DNA of 64,000 bases from Raffaelea ambrosiae (taxonomy: Eukaryota > Ascomycota > Sordariomycetes > Ophiostomatales > Ophiostomataceae), in contig PCDI01000002.1 in the NCBI GenBank assembly GCA_002778195.1, positions 3,423,234 to 3,487,233 of the forward strand, given 5' to 3'. The notes under the pieces were generated by a model that made no database searches, was not told the DNA's origin, and saw only the letters and a program-made list of their open reading frames with translations. Position numbers and translations under genes: made by a program. This document shows positions 1 to 11,999 of the stretch, one piece after another; position 1 is the first letter of the stretch, and each line of letters opens with the position of its first letter.

Positions 1-82
1 CGTGCGCGCACGCGATCAAGAAGCTGGAGAAGATGGAAGAGAAGCGCTCCGTATATAAAAGAGGTTGCTTGCTGGTCCTTGG
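1..82 (+). CDS. possible 3' part of an exon running in from the left
   Basis: Read from base 3, the first bases give a plausible helical, charged peptide (C-A-H-A-I-K-K-L-E-K-M-E-E-K-R-S-V-Y-K). This is unlike the low-complexity translations that follow. A GGTAAGA donor-like site at about 81-88 could end the exon. If it is not used, the frame runs on to a TGA near 207 through sequence that does not look coding. The gene, if real, lies mostly outside the window and I do not recognise it. The same bases contain a TATATAAA string, so a promoter reading is the alternative. Confidence 0.2.
52..59 (+). promoter_or_regulatory. TATA-like box TATATAAA
   Basis: A perfect TATATAAA is followed by AGAGG. 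A transcript starting about 30 bases downstream would enter the purine-rich tract at 100-960, where no convincing protein gene is seen. It conflicts with reading the same bases as an exon end, and only one of the two can be right. Confidence 0.2.
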
Positions 83-1180
83 TAAGAAGTTTATTTGCGT
101 GGCGAGGAGGACGAGAGTCTTTGTGTCGGTTTTTGTCGTCTTTTCTTGTTGCCCCCCTGTGGATCAATCACTGCTCAGCTGTGCAGGTTGGATTTTCGCG
201 CAACCCTGATTGGGAGGCCGCTGACGGATGAGATGAGGAGAGATGAAGAAGAGGATTGGCGAGACAGGATACAGTAACAAGAGAGAGCAAGGACTCGTCG
301 AGCAGAATGCGGAGAGGTGAGTGAAAGAGAGAAGAGGAGTCACAGCGCTTGAGGAAGCTGGGACGAGAAGCCGAGGCGCGTGCGGGAGTGGGAGGGGAGA
401 AGAAGACTCGACGAGGGGGGGGGAGTTGCGTCGATGAGAAAGAGAGATGAGGAAGGGAAGAAGAGAAAAGAAGGAGGAAAAGAAAATGGAGAGTTGCAGA
501 GTTGCCGCAAAGAGCAAATGGGAAGGGAAGAATGGGAAGGAGGAAAAGAGGACGAGGTGGATGGGGAGGAGGGGAGCTACAAAGGATCGCAAAAATGCAA
601 GAGCAACCTATGGAGTTCGTTCCTTCCGCAATTGGGTCCTGCCCTCCGAAAGGCGGCTTGTCAGACGGAATGCGAGAGGTGGGAGTGGTGCGCGAGAGTT
701 CGTCGTCACGTCTGGGAAAGAACGTGGGCGGCGAAACTACGAATACAGCGACGACAACGAGGAAGGAGCGAGGTGGGCACTGGTGAGTCTTTGAGGGGGC
801 AGTGGGCTTCTTCCTGGAGTGTTGGAGAACAAGGGAACAAGGGAGAGGAAGGCGAGGAAGGCGAGGAAGGCGCAGAGTGCGAAGAGGCGCGCGCCAGGCG
901 GAGACAGTGCGGGTAGGTGGGTATGGCTTGGGTGTTAGTGGGAAGAGGGAACTGACGAGGAGACCTTGGTTGAGGAAAAAATCGATTGACAAGTCTGGCC
1001 GATGGGTGGGCAGACGGGACCAAGGCAGGTAGAAAAAAGCGGGTGCGGCAGCGCTGCAGTAGGTGCATAGGCGCAAAGCATACGCTGCGCTGCTCGTACA
1101 TACGTCCGGAGAAACGAAAGGGTATTTCGACAATGTGTTTTGCTTTGTATCCTGCTCTGTACCCTGCAATGTGAGTGCCC

Positions 1181-1216
1181 TACAATGTATCGTACAATGT
1201 ATCTTACAATGTAGTC
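1181..1216. repeat. three tandem 12-bp units led by TACAATGTA
   Basis: TACAATGTA occurs at 1181, 1193 and 1205. The exact 12-base spacing comes from units TACAATGTATCG, TACAATGTATCT and TACAATGTAGTC. It is the only place in the window where the dispersed TAC-N3-GTA motif is tandemly arrayed. Confidence 0.8.
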
Positions 1217-1632
1217 AAGCATCTTCTTGGCTGCTACCAAAGCCCACGGCCGTCCAGAAATCACGGAACCGACACGCTTTCACGGCCCCAGTTAAGCAGG
1301 CAGAGGACCCAGTCAGAGTCCGGCAGATCCAGTCAGAGCAAGGCGAAAGACAAGAAAGACAAAAAAGCGCAGAAATGACCGGGGACCATGCAGGCAGAAA
1401 GGCGCTTTCGGGGGACCCATTTCTGGAGAGACGACCCAGGACGACACAGAGACAGCATAAGACAGGCGGCGGCGGGCAGCCAGCCCGCTGTAGCAGCTAA
1501 GTGTCCTAGCGCAGGCGCGGCGCTAGGCGGATGGGGTCGTCTGCCTCGTTTGTGAGTAGTGGGAGACTGGAGGGATGCTATGCTGAGTCTGTTCTGGTGT
1601 CGCCCTGGTGGACTGGGTGGACACTGAACTTG

Positions 1633-1699
1633 TGGACTTGTGGATTTGTGGACTGGTGGACTGGTGGGTTGGTGGATTGGTGGGTTGGTGGATTGGTGG
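1633..1699. repeat. 8-bp minisatellite TGGAYTGG
   Basis: Eight direct units of TGGACTTG/TGGATTTG/TGGACTGG/TGGGTTGG/TGGATTGG follow one another. The later units alternate TGGGTTGG and TGGATTGG. There are no spacers, so this is a minisatellite and not a CRISPR-like array. Confidence 0.8.
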
Positions 1700-1714
1700 T
1701 AACTACTAACTAAC

Positions 1715-1730
1715 TACATAGTACTATGTA
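1715..1730. repeat. 16-bp perfect palindrome TACATAGTACTATGTA
   Basis: Two overlapping copies of the dispersed near-palindrome (TACATAGTA and TACTATGTA) share the central TA and together make a perfect 16-base inverted repeat. The reciprocal arrangement occurs at 47674-47689. Confidence 0.8.
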
Positions 1731-4104
1731 CGAGATGTATTATTCGGAGCTTGGTGGTCGTTTTGTCTGTGCCTGTTTGCCTTCCCTGCTGCACAGTAGC
1801 AGTGCAGTAGCAGCGCCACGGAGTACGGGATTACATGCACTAATAACGAACCAAGCGCAAAGCACACCCCACTACGACGCTAGCGTGTGAGAGCCAGGAT
1901 TTAGGGCAAATATAAATGGGCGGGTGGCTCTGGCTCAGAGCCAGCGACACACTCGCCTGGCCGTGGGAGAAGTCGAAGAGGGTCCCGCTGGGATGCTGGG
2001 TCGCTGGACCCCTGTCTGCACGAGGCAGAAGAGTGGCTAGGCCGCACGCGCTAACTCGACACCGTACTTGCTCCGGTGCAGTGGGTTTTGCTTGGTTGTG
2101 GTTAGCGGCCAGTTGGACGTTTTGGACCGTGGCGGAGAGGCGGAGACGATGTTGGCGAGTGAGAGACGGGGAAGATGAAGGGGATGATGAGAGATGACGA
2201 GAGTGTGAAGACGAGACGAGAAACGGACAAGATCTACGAGCGGCGGGACGCCCAGTCAGGGCAAGACCACAGAGGCGGGCAGAGCCCCGGCACGGGGAAG
2301 ACATGCGAGATGCACGCGTGCGAACAGCGAGATGGGTAGACCAGCATACTATGCAAGAGACCGCAAAAGACCTACCATGTACTTTGCACAAACGGTTCGA
2401 CCAACAGAGCGAGCGAGAGATGCATCGCCAGAGTGGAGCGGGCTGCAAATGAAATAAGCGATGCCAGTGTGGGTATGGGTTTGGGCTGTCTGGGTTGTTT
2501 AACTGCGTGCTGTTTGGTGGGGGCGAGTAGAAGCAAGAGGCAGGCCGAGAGGTTGGAAAAAGGCAGGCGGGCAGCCAGAAGATCCGAAATGGGTGCGTCA
2601 AAGAGATGGGAAAGTGAGTACGAGTCACTACAAAGTACGATACAAGCACTCACAGAAGAGACCCGTACCTACTCGCAGACACACAATGAGACATACTACA
2701 TAGTACATAGGATGCAGAAAGAGACAGCACATCCCGCGTCCTGCAGGCACAGAGATGGCTTTGGGGGCGCTCCTGCCTCGTCTGTCAGATAGTAGTTACT
2801 ACTCTGTATGTACTCGCAAGATGCCTAAGTCTCTTGCGCGGGCGCGTGCCGGGGAACATCTCCTGCCGTGTCGCTCTCACTATGGTTCCTTCGTGCCGCC
2901 TGGAGCCTGAATGCGCGCGTGGGAGAGGCGACTGCGAGTGTGGCCCGAGAGACGAGAGGCATGGGAGGCTGTGAGAGAGAGGGGGTGGCTCTTTCCTCGT
3001 CTTGCCTCCTCGCTCCTGCCTCAAGCTCCCCAGTTTAAGCTTTGCAGATGGGAGGGTAGTGAGACTGCAGGGTGCAAAGAAACATGCCCACCCTCCTCTG
3101 CCACCCTGGTCAAACGCAAGTGAGAAAAGTACACGGTACCTCTTGCCAGGTGCTTGGGGTGGAAGGCACGACTGAGCGGTTCCCCACGCTGCTGCACGGA
3201 GCAATATCTTACGAGCCAGCGACATGGAGGTTAAGGCGCATACGAAAACACAGGAAGCACGGACGCTTCTTGCTTTTTTGGCTCTTTTGGCTCCTTTGGC
3301 ACTTTCCTGCTCTCGCTTTTATTGTTTTATTCGATTTTATTTAATTCTTTGGCACGCCCGACTATCGGCTGCAAGCCATTCTTTCTCTTCCTGCACGAGC
3401 TCGCGACCAAGCCAAAAAAAGAACCCACACCACCCACACCTCTTTTTCGCTCTATTGTCGTTCTCTTGTCGTTCTTGCCTTTCTCGCTGGCTGCTTGCTT
3501 CGTCCTCTTTTCCTTCCCTCCTCCCAACAACCCACCTGCTTGTGCGCACCACTCTCCTCGTACCCACCCCCCCTTTCTCACGACCTCTCCCTTTCCTTGC
3601 CTGCCCTCCATTCCCGTTTGTCGACCTGTCCGCTTGCACGCTTTTCTGCAACGGCCTCTGCATTAGAGGCAGGGGTGCCAACATACCGTCGAGACCCGTA
3701 CTAGCGGCGTAGAACAAGAGCGAATGGGGCGAGCGAGAACACCAAGCAGGTTTCGCAGCCCTTTGACAGAGACACAATTAATTCCGAGAGAGCTTGGCCG
3801 GCGCCACGCCGCCCGCCAGGGACCACTTCGGCCTCTCGTCTCTCAGTCGTGTCCTTACGGTGTAGATCGTCGTGTTGCCGTGCTCTCTTCGTCATCATCT
3901 TCTTCTGGTCTTACTGTCGGCCGGGCTCGACGCCGTCCCTTTAATGTCCGCGGCAGGACAGGAGAAAGGAGCCTTGGTCCTTTCAGCTAGCTACATACTT
4001 TGTAGTACGGCTGGCTTTCCCAGGTGTTTCTCCCTGTGGCACTGATTGCTACGGTCTATTATGGAAAAGGGCAGGGATCGGCAAGGGAGAAGCATACTAT
4101 GGCA

Positions 4105-4120
4105 GGGGGGGGGGGGGGGG
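4105..4120 (+). repeat. run of 16 G
   Basis: An uninterrupted G16 tract. It is one of about 13 G runs of 10 or more on this strand. Length may be unreliable in the assembly. Confidence 0.8.
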
Positions 4121-5999
4121 CAGACGTGCGAGCCGCAGCTCAACGGTTGTGCCTCCTTGTCCCTTGTTTTGGAGAGTGTCTCTTGTCAGACCAGTTGCCT
4201 TGTCCTGTAGCGTCTTTTGGGGTTGTCTGTTTGTCTGTTTCTCCGGTGCACCTTACGAGGCAAGACAATGGCCAGTCCGTGGAACGGGATTGCCCAACAG
4301 ACAAAGAAGTGACAAGAATTCGCGGAAAACCCCGAGTTAGCAGTGACAAGCCACTGTACGAATGAATATCTGACAATAAGCAATACCCAATGCATCTGAC
4401 AGTGTCACCTTGCCAGGTCTCGCTAGGTCTCGCCATGCCGGACATGTCGGGCATGTCGGGCATGTCAAGTGACTTGCTCTTTTGCCATTTTGCCAGTTTG
4501 CTGCGAGTTTACCGTCTACGGCCTGGTCCATTCGTTTGCCACTCCATGCCACCCCTGACATCGTCGACAAGCAAAGGGCCGAAGTTGGCCGTGCCGGTCC
4601 ACTTTGCCATCCGCAGCAACGGAGATGGCGAGGGTCGTCTTGCCAGAATGCCTGATCTGAAGGGGAGAGAGTTCCGGCGCGGTACCCGAGAGGTTCACGA
4701 GGATTCAGCGAGTCGGCATGGCTATTCACGCAAACTAACTCGTTTGGTAAAAATGCGTAAAAGCACGGCAAAGCATGTACGTAGTAAGACACGACTTTGG
4801 CCATCCTACTACAGCAACGCCGAGAATGCCAGTAAAGTCCCGGGCGGCAGATCTGTCTGTCGGCGTGGTATCTTGCTGACTTCCTCGCATTTTTATTCGA
4901 TTTGATTCGTGAACTCGCTTTTGCTCATCAAACATATATTTGCGTTTACTTTTGCTCCTGCTCTTGCTCGCCGTACAACACCGTTGCAGGGTTCTCGGTT
5001 ATTCGCCTCTGAAAGAATTTCTCCGGCCTCGTGGATTTTTGGCTTTGAAAGGGCGGAATGGACGGGAGCGAATCTATGCAGTCAGATTGAAGAAAAAGAA
5101 ATGAAAAGAAGCGATGGGGGGGGATGTGGCATCTGTGGCAAAAAAAAATTTGAGAAAGAAAGAAGCCCAAGATCGGGGTACTTTTGGTCTTTCAGTGCCA
5201 TTACCAGATGCTTGCAAATGCACATCACCACCCAAGGTCCAGTGCCCCAGCCCCGGTCGTTAACTACGAGTATCTTACGAGTACAGTTCTTACAGCGGCC
5301 AGACCAACAGGCTCATCAGGCTGTTTCTTGGTTCTGGCCAGTGTCTGGCCAAGTCTCCTGCTCATTCTCTCATGTTCGCCCTGCTGGCCGGGTCCAGAAA
5401 CAAAGCCATGCTAGCGACGGAACAGGCAAGGCGTACCTTTCCGGACAAGACCCGGTTGTAGTCGGACCCAAAGCCACGAGGAGAAGGATTGAACTCGAAA
5501 ATGCCACGGTACGACTGTACGGGAAAGCATGGCGGTGTTACGGCTCTGGTACTTACACCGTAATACACGGCAAACCCAAGAGACGGATCTTTGTCACATT
5601 TCAAGTCTAAACTATTGCCCGGGGCCAATTTGGATAAGGTCTTTCATCTCCGTACAGGGTAAAATACTAATACTATATAGTAGTATCTTACTGTCTGAGT
5701 CGCTATTTTGGGGGGGAACGCCCTCTTATTACAGAGAGCATGGCCCATGCATTTGCGGCAAGGTTGGTGGTCAATTCTTCGCTTCACACATAGTAGATCG
5801 TAGTGCTTCGTTCTTAATTCGTCGCTGTCTCTCGTTCTCGCTTTGGCCCAATCTTTTTTTTCTCTCCGACGATGGGCCAGGCCTACTCGTAGACCCCCCC
5901 CTTTTAGATGCACAACTGGTCTGAAAAATACTGCACGTGTACGACAATGGGAATGCAAGACACTTTGCATATACCTCGTGCTCGTACATGGATGATCTT

Positions 6000-8900
6000 T
6001 TCTCTTTCTCTCTTTCTTTCTTTCTTTCTCTTTCTCCTTCTTTTTTTCATATGATCGTCAAGGACGCGGTCCGTTACTCGTTTGGGGGCGTTCCGGTCTC
6101 TTTTCGCGCATTTTGCTCCATTTCGCATGCCCTATATGCCATTACAACCTGCTTCTTCCCTGTTCCTGCAGTGTCCCAGTGGCGAATAAGAAGGAAAGAG
6201 CGCTTGGTCTGTTTAAAAGAGAAAGTGGGCTGTGGTCTGGGCACTGCTTTCGCGTCTGTCTGGCTGCTCTCTCTGTCTTTCTCGATTTTATCTACTTGGC
6301 ATGTCGACCCTGTTCCTTCCACAGCTTGCGTCCTCTTCTTTTTTATTGAATTTATTTATTTTCCCGGGCCTGGCTTGTTTTGCTTTTCGCCTTTAGTGCC
6401 ATCATTCGATGGAACACCGTGCGCAACTGCCGCCTATGCACCAGGCCGCGTACTGTCCTAGCCTGGGATTCCCAAGGCGCTAAAACAAATAACACTCCAT
6501 GGTGCATTCTGGACCGATTTGCCGCCTGATTTACTGCTGGTACGAGTACTTTGTACGGTGTACAAGCAGTTACGGGTTGCTTATTGGCGGGTCGTCTTGC
6601 TCTGGCTCTTCTGGCCGTTGGGATGAACAGCTTCATGATTGCAGCTCTTCACTGAATTGTCAGTCTTCTAGTCAAAGATCATTTCGCAGGCGAGTGGCGC
6701 ATGGTCGCTGTGTAGGACGCGAAAAAAGTACCCGACGTTAGAGCCTCATCATATCGTTCTAGTCTTGTTTCTGCTTTTGTCTATGCATTTACTCGTACTA
6801 TGAATTGCTTGGTATGACAAGGGGAGGCGGCAGGAAACGACTGATGGCCGAGGTAAGGACGCGTACAATAAAATGGGAGAATCCCAGAATAGGATGAAAA
6901 GAGCGTTAAAAAAAGGAGGATTTGCGTATCAGACGATTTCTCTTAATCCCTGGTGCCCATATCGACACCGGAAATGCGAAAATAGGGGATTTCAGGGTTT
7001 TTTTTTGCGGCATACTAGTACTACGAGAGGTATAATCGTTTACGAGTATATGGGCCACATGGCGTCCCATTTCTCTTCTATTTGTTCATGTCCATGACCA
7101 TGTTCATTTCTTCTTCTTCGGGAATTGGATGGCTGTTTCCCTGGCCTGACCTGGCCTGATCTGATCTCACTTGCACGCTTGCACACTTGCACGCATCTAT
7201 CTGCATGCATGAGAGCGAGAGCGCCTGTGTGTGTGTGTGTGTGTTTTGTGTGCAGTAAAGAGGTGTTGGCCTGCATGCCCGCAAACCACCCACAGGCTGG
7301 CCTGAGAGCGACTGCGCCGCAGGATATCGTCGGCTGTGGCCAACCCGAGGCAAAAAAGAACAGACCAGACAGGGCAAAAAAAAGCAAAAAAAAAGGAAAA
7401 AATACTAAAAACCACAAGGGCAGATGCCGGCTTGCATATGGCCAGGGAACAAGAACAATCCCGCCTGGCCAACCAGGGCCGTCCCCAGACCACCCAGCAC
7501 ACTCCGGCATTCGGGGACTTGGGGTTTCAGACGGGCTCTCTGGGCTCTTCTGGGCTCTTCTGCATGCAAGTGCGTGTCCTGTCTGGCTGCGACTGCGGTC
7601 GCATGTTCCTGCTAGCCCTGGGCTGGCTCTGTTTCTCCCGGTATGGAAGATACCCCATGCACTCTTCCGTGTCAATCTGTTCGATGTGATTGGAGATGCA
7701 CGACGGGGGCAGGCAAAATTGGGGGGGGGGGACGGGGAACGAGGAACGATGAATGGGGAACGCGCCTATCTTTTCCTTGAAAAGCACACCGAATTCCGGA
7801 GCTCTGGTCTCCAGACTGTTGGGAGGGGCGACCAGGCGAGCGCACAGAGCAGAGAAGCCGTAAGACGCTCGACAACGAGACCGGCAGATCTCGTGTCCAG
7901 ATAGACAACCACACGACAGTCAATCCAATATACAGGATCTGAAGACTACGAGACTACCAGCAACACCATTTGGCGGCCCCCCCTACCCCTCCATTCCCAT
8001 TTCTCCCCCTGGAAGCACGGTATTATTACGATATTGGACAGAGCAGTCGAGGTCTTTTGATGAGCGAATGAAAATAGAGAGAAACGGCAAGCCCCCTCTT
8101 CCCACTCCAAAGTACTATGTAAAGTGACCAGACCGTGGTTGTGGCTCCGTCTTTCTCACGGACCAAAAGCCCCATCTTCAAGCGACTGGGTGCGCTTTGA
8201 TTGTGAAGTAGCGTGCAAAATGCCAGAGATAAAACCCCGGGAACTGTGGGGACGGGCAAACAAGACGGACTTTGCTTGCCCGACTCTGTGTTTCTTCTCT
8301 CCGACCTGTCTGGTTCTTCTGTCCCTTTTTCATTTTTTTTTTTTTTCGTTTTATTTTTCGTTTTTTTTTAGCTGCTTGCTCCGACAGTCTGTCTGCATTG
8401 TACGGTGGAAATAAGGTGGAGTTGGATTCTCAACGGAGCCTTTCTTCAAAGATTAGAAATATCTTGCACTGCAATGCCAATGAAGAAGGGTCGATATGTA
8501 GGCTTCGCAAAAGGGAAAAGAGCTGCAGACTTGCTGTAGCGACTGGTCGCTAACTGGTAGCAGCGGCAGTGGGGTCTGCTTTTGTGCGGGCACGCACGCG
8601 CAAGTCAATCCAAGGGGAACAAAGGAAGGGGGCCTCTGGTTCTGGGAAGAGCACAGGCAAAGCCCCAAGGACCATGGCAAGTACCGTGGGTACCAGTGAC
8701 ATCCATTGCGTATTGCCATGCGAGTGGGAACGGACCATAGAACCAGAGGAAGGAAAAGGGAGAGGGAGAGGGGGGGGGAAGAGAGAGCAAGGGGACACAG
8801 GACAGGGTGGCAAGGCTTTGACCCGGTTTGAACCCCCACGAGCAATTCAAGACTGGCAATTAAAGACTGGGGGGTGGGAGAATGGGGGACAGCGGAAGGA

Positions 8901-11900
8901 GAAAGCAGAACGAGGTTGCGCGTGCGCACAGGCTCTGCCGTGTCGACAGGGAACACGCACGGAGAGACTGGGGAGATGAAGGGCAGACTACCCTGTAATA
9001 AGATACTCGCCAACCGAGTGAAGTGACGTGAGCAGACATTCTTACAGATGTCGCAACACCAACTACAGGAGGATGCTCTGGGAAAACCTAAGGGGGAGAG
9101 AGCAAGCAAAACAAGATATGCATGCTGAGATATCTGGCATGTTTGAATTTATTCCTTCTGCATAAGAGAAGAATCAACACAGGAGCTGAAAAGGGAAGTT
9201 TACGAGTAGAAGACTGGGCTGCAGGGGGGCTTGCGACAACGGAGCCGAGGTGGCTGAGAAAAAGAAGGGAAAAAGGAGAGGCGGGATGGCTTGTGTTTCT
9301 TTTGCCCAGGAGGCACTCTCAGCCCGGACTCGGATGCGCTTGCTTCTTGCTTTTGAAGCGCCTTGTGTGTTGCCTGCTGGGTGTGCTGGGTGACTGGGAT
9401 GGCTGGATGACCGCCCGGTCTCTTCCATCCGAGCCAAAAGGAAGCATGCAAAGCAACAGACCAGAGCAGCTCAAAGAAGAAAGAGAGAAAACGAAGGGAA
9501 AAAAAAAAGAAAAAAAAAGAAAGCCAAAGCGTCGCCCCCTCCCCCTTCCCACTCTGCGACTAACAGTCGGTCGTGTAAATACGCTGTAGTTCTCGGGACG
9601 CGCAAGCTAAAAGGATACCAAACCACACGCAAGATATAACTACTATGTATAGTATAACTACGGTGTATGTGGGCAATGTGAGATTCGACGAGGACGAGGG
9701 CGGGCCTGGTTCTCTCGTATTAACACACACCCACGCCAGACGAAGATCCCTCATTGGCAAGGTTTCTCTTCTGTCTGCGACCCTGGCCGGTCTGGCCTGA
9801 TGCGGAAGGGGGGGGGGGGGGGGGGGGGGGGTCTTTTCTCTCTTTTCTCTTTTCTGTCTTTTGAGACTGGCCTCTCGTCGATTCTGACAACACACGACAC
9901 ACGACACACGACACGCCCACCACCCAGGACCACCACGAGTCTACGACCATGACACCCCCCCGGTCTCAATAGGTGGGTGGCTCCACTCGGCTCCGATCGA
10001 TGTTTCCTTTTTCTGCCCTTGCCTGTTTTATTGCCTTTAGGTCTCTTTTTTTGGTCTGCTTTTGGTGTAATTTGTCGTTTATTTTGCTTTTCATTAGGCC
10101 CTATGCTATTGGCCCCCCTTGTAAGGACATATCAAGATTCTCAGGGTTTGGGTGCCTTTAGTGTCTTCGGTCTCGTCTGGTCTCCTTTCGCCTTTGTGTT
10201 TGTGCCCGCCACTGACTGAAATTTGAGTCACGCCCGGGTTTGCCTTGTTATTTGAAGAATCTTTGCAAGCAATTTGGAAGGCGACAAGAGGAACAGGCAG
10301 CAGCAAAAGAAGAAAAAAAAGAAAAACACCTGGCCAGTGTCAAAGGTTTCTTTTTTGTTCATCGATTATCCCTAAGATATGTTTATCCTTGCACGGTGTG
10401 CGTTGGTGCTTTGTTGTCCCATGTCCTCCCTGTTGCTTTTCCCGACGGCTTCATGCCATCCGAAGTGGTCTTGCACTTGCAATGCTCGCACAAAAAACCG
10501 AGGGCCCGAGGTGATGGCAGGACAGGAAGGACAGTCTCTGGCCCGTTCGCTTGGACGAGGCTAATAACTCGTTTACCCTGCCGTCCTTGTCCTGTCCGCG
10601 GCAAACCTGTCTGATTGCCTCCTCCCGTGTCAAACTCTCGCCCGTGTGGGGGATCAAAAGGAAACAAGGAGAGAGAGTCCACCTCGATGCATTTTACGGT
10701 GTACTGCCATCTTAGAAAGGGGACTCCATAGCACTGGGGGGGGGGGCAGCCCCAGTTGTTTGTCGTCATCACTAAAAGCGTACGCCCTACCAAGCAGGGC
10801 CCTTTTTACCCTGGGCCAAAAACGCCAGGAGGGGCTATCCCAAATTTAGTTCTGTTTTCTGGTGGGCAAGCTTGGAGGAGAGCTGAGAGCATTGGTGCCC
10901 ACACTTTCTAGCTGGCAGCTGGTATTTAGATAACTATCTTATTTAGCTGGTAATAGCAAGGCGCCCCCCCAAATAAATAAATAAATAAATAAAGCTCGCC
11001 GAAAAGCAGTCGGAGTAAGGTACAGGTAGCTCTTGTCGACGTGTGCGATGACCGCCACGTTTGTTGATCTTTGCTTTTTTCCCCACGGCGTCAGTGGCTG
11101 CGGAACCGCTCACTGCCTGTCCAGATGAGGGCTAGCTACTTTGTAGCAGCCATTGGGAGGTTGGTCGGTGGCCTGTGTGTAAGAGACAGCTCAACGGCGG
11201 CAAGCAAGAACAAGACCTGGCGTTTGCTTGCCCTTGCTTGTCATGCTGCTTTTGGGCTCTTGGCATTAGCTTCTACTTTAAACTGTTTTCTTACGGTGCG
11301 ATGTGTTAATACTTTTCTAGGCTGAGTAACAATGGCTGGCCAAATCGGGAGCAACCCTGCAAGCAACTACGGTGTATTTGAAGATTCGATATTATTCTTG
11401 GCCGCTGGCAAATCACAGGCAAAATATGTACGTCACAGTGCAGACGCCAAACAAGAATTTATATATAAAAATAAAAATAAAAAATAAAAAGATTCTTTGT
11501 TTTGGGGGAGTTTCCGGAAGGGATCGCATTTCAACAAATCAAATCTGGAGTTCAGTTCTAGAGTTCTGGCAGTTTTTCCATTCGCAGATCTGGTTTCGAT
11601 TTCTCGTGTTGAAAAAGTAGACGGCATTGAGCTCCGCCACCGGCAAACAGCAACAAACAACAAACAGCATGATCTAGGCTGTACGAAGCATCTTACGGCG
11701 CAATACGCGCACGCACCATAACTTGGTCGTAGTTTCAAGTACGAAATTGCGTGCTAGTGGTAGTTATCTTGCGTGTCGTCGAACTTGAACCAACAAACAT
11801 ACTTGGAACTGAGAGGCTACACCGTGCTCAGGGATCCCGAGCTCAACGGGTATGGCCAAGAAAAAACTGCCGTCAGACAAGTCTACCAGGCCACGCCATG

Positions 11901-11999
11901 CCATGCCATGCCAGCCAAAAGTTGGACGATGACGGTGCATCCGCGGCAACGGCTTTGTTTTTGACAGGACGAAGGGAGGGGGGGACGACAAGGGAAGGC
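6000..11999. other. gene-free stretch, left desert part 2
   Basis: Open frames of 100-260 codons occur on both strands, but they overlap each other, are shaped by G, T or CA tracts, and match no family I know. Contents seen are a (GT)n tract at 7226-7244, a G11 run near 7721, a G24 run at 9808-9831, a G12 run near 10735, an A/T-rich patch at 11460-11490, and TAC-N3-GTA near-palindromes at 6547, 6554, 8113, 9641, 9659, 10695, 11137 and 11368. Confidence 0.6.
9808..9831 (+). repeat. run of 24 G
   Basis: The longest mononucleotide tract in the window. It is preceded by TGCGGAA and followed by a CT-rich stretch. Such a tract could form G-quadruplexes on this strand, and its length is likely to be variable or misassembled. 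Confidence 0.75.

Larger units (their letters stand above)
100..5999. other. gene-free stretch, left desert part 1
   Basis: No open frame here resembles a known family or joins through convincing splice sites. The top strand from about 220 to 960 is strongly purine-rich, which opens long antisense frames rich in Ser, Pro and Phe. Further on are an 8-bp minisatellite (1633-1699), a 12-bp triplicate (1181-1216), a 9-bp triplicate of CGGGCATGT type (about 4440-4467), a 16-G run (4105-4120) and many TAC-N3-GTA near-palindromes. I see no RNA gene. Confidence 0.6.

Noticed and set aside
168..1169. 333-codon frame on the minus strand
   Set aside because: Its Ser/Pro/Phe/Leu composition is a product of the purine-rich top strand. 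It has no motif, no start context and no homologue I recognise.
1840..2649. 269-codon minus-strand frame
   Set aside because: Low-complexity Ser/Pro/His/Cys translation with no domain and no splice-linked partner.
8815..8860. tRNA-like B box (GGTTTGAACCCC)
   Set aside because: The invariant C of the T-loop is missing and no acceptor stem or A box can be paired with it. No other B-box candidate was found by eye.
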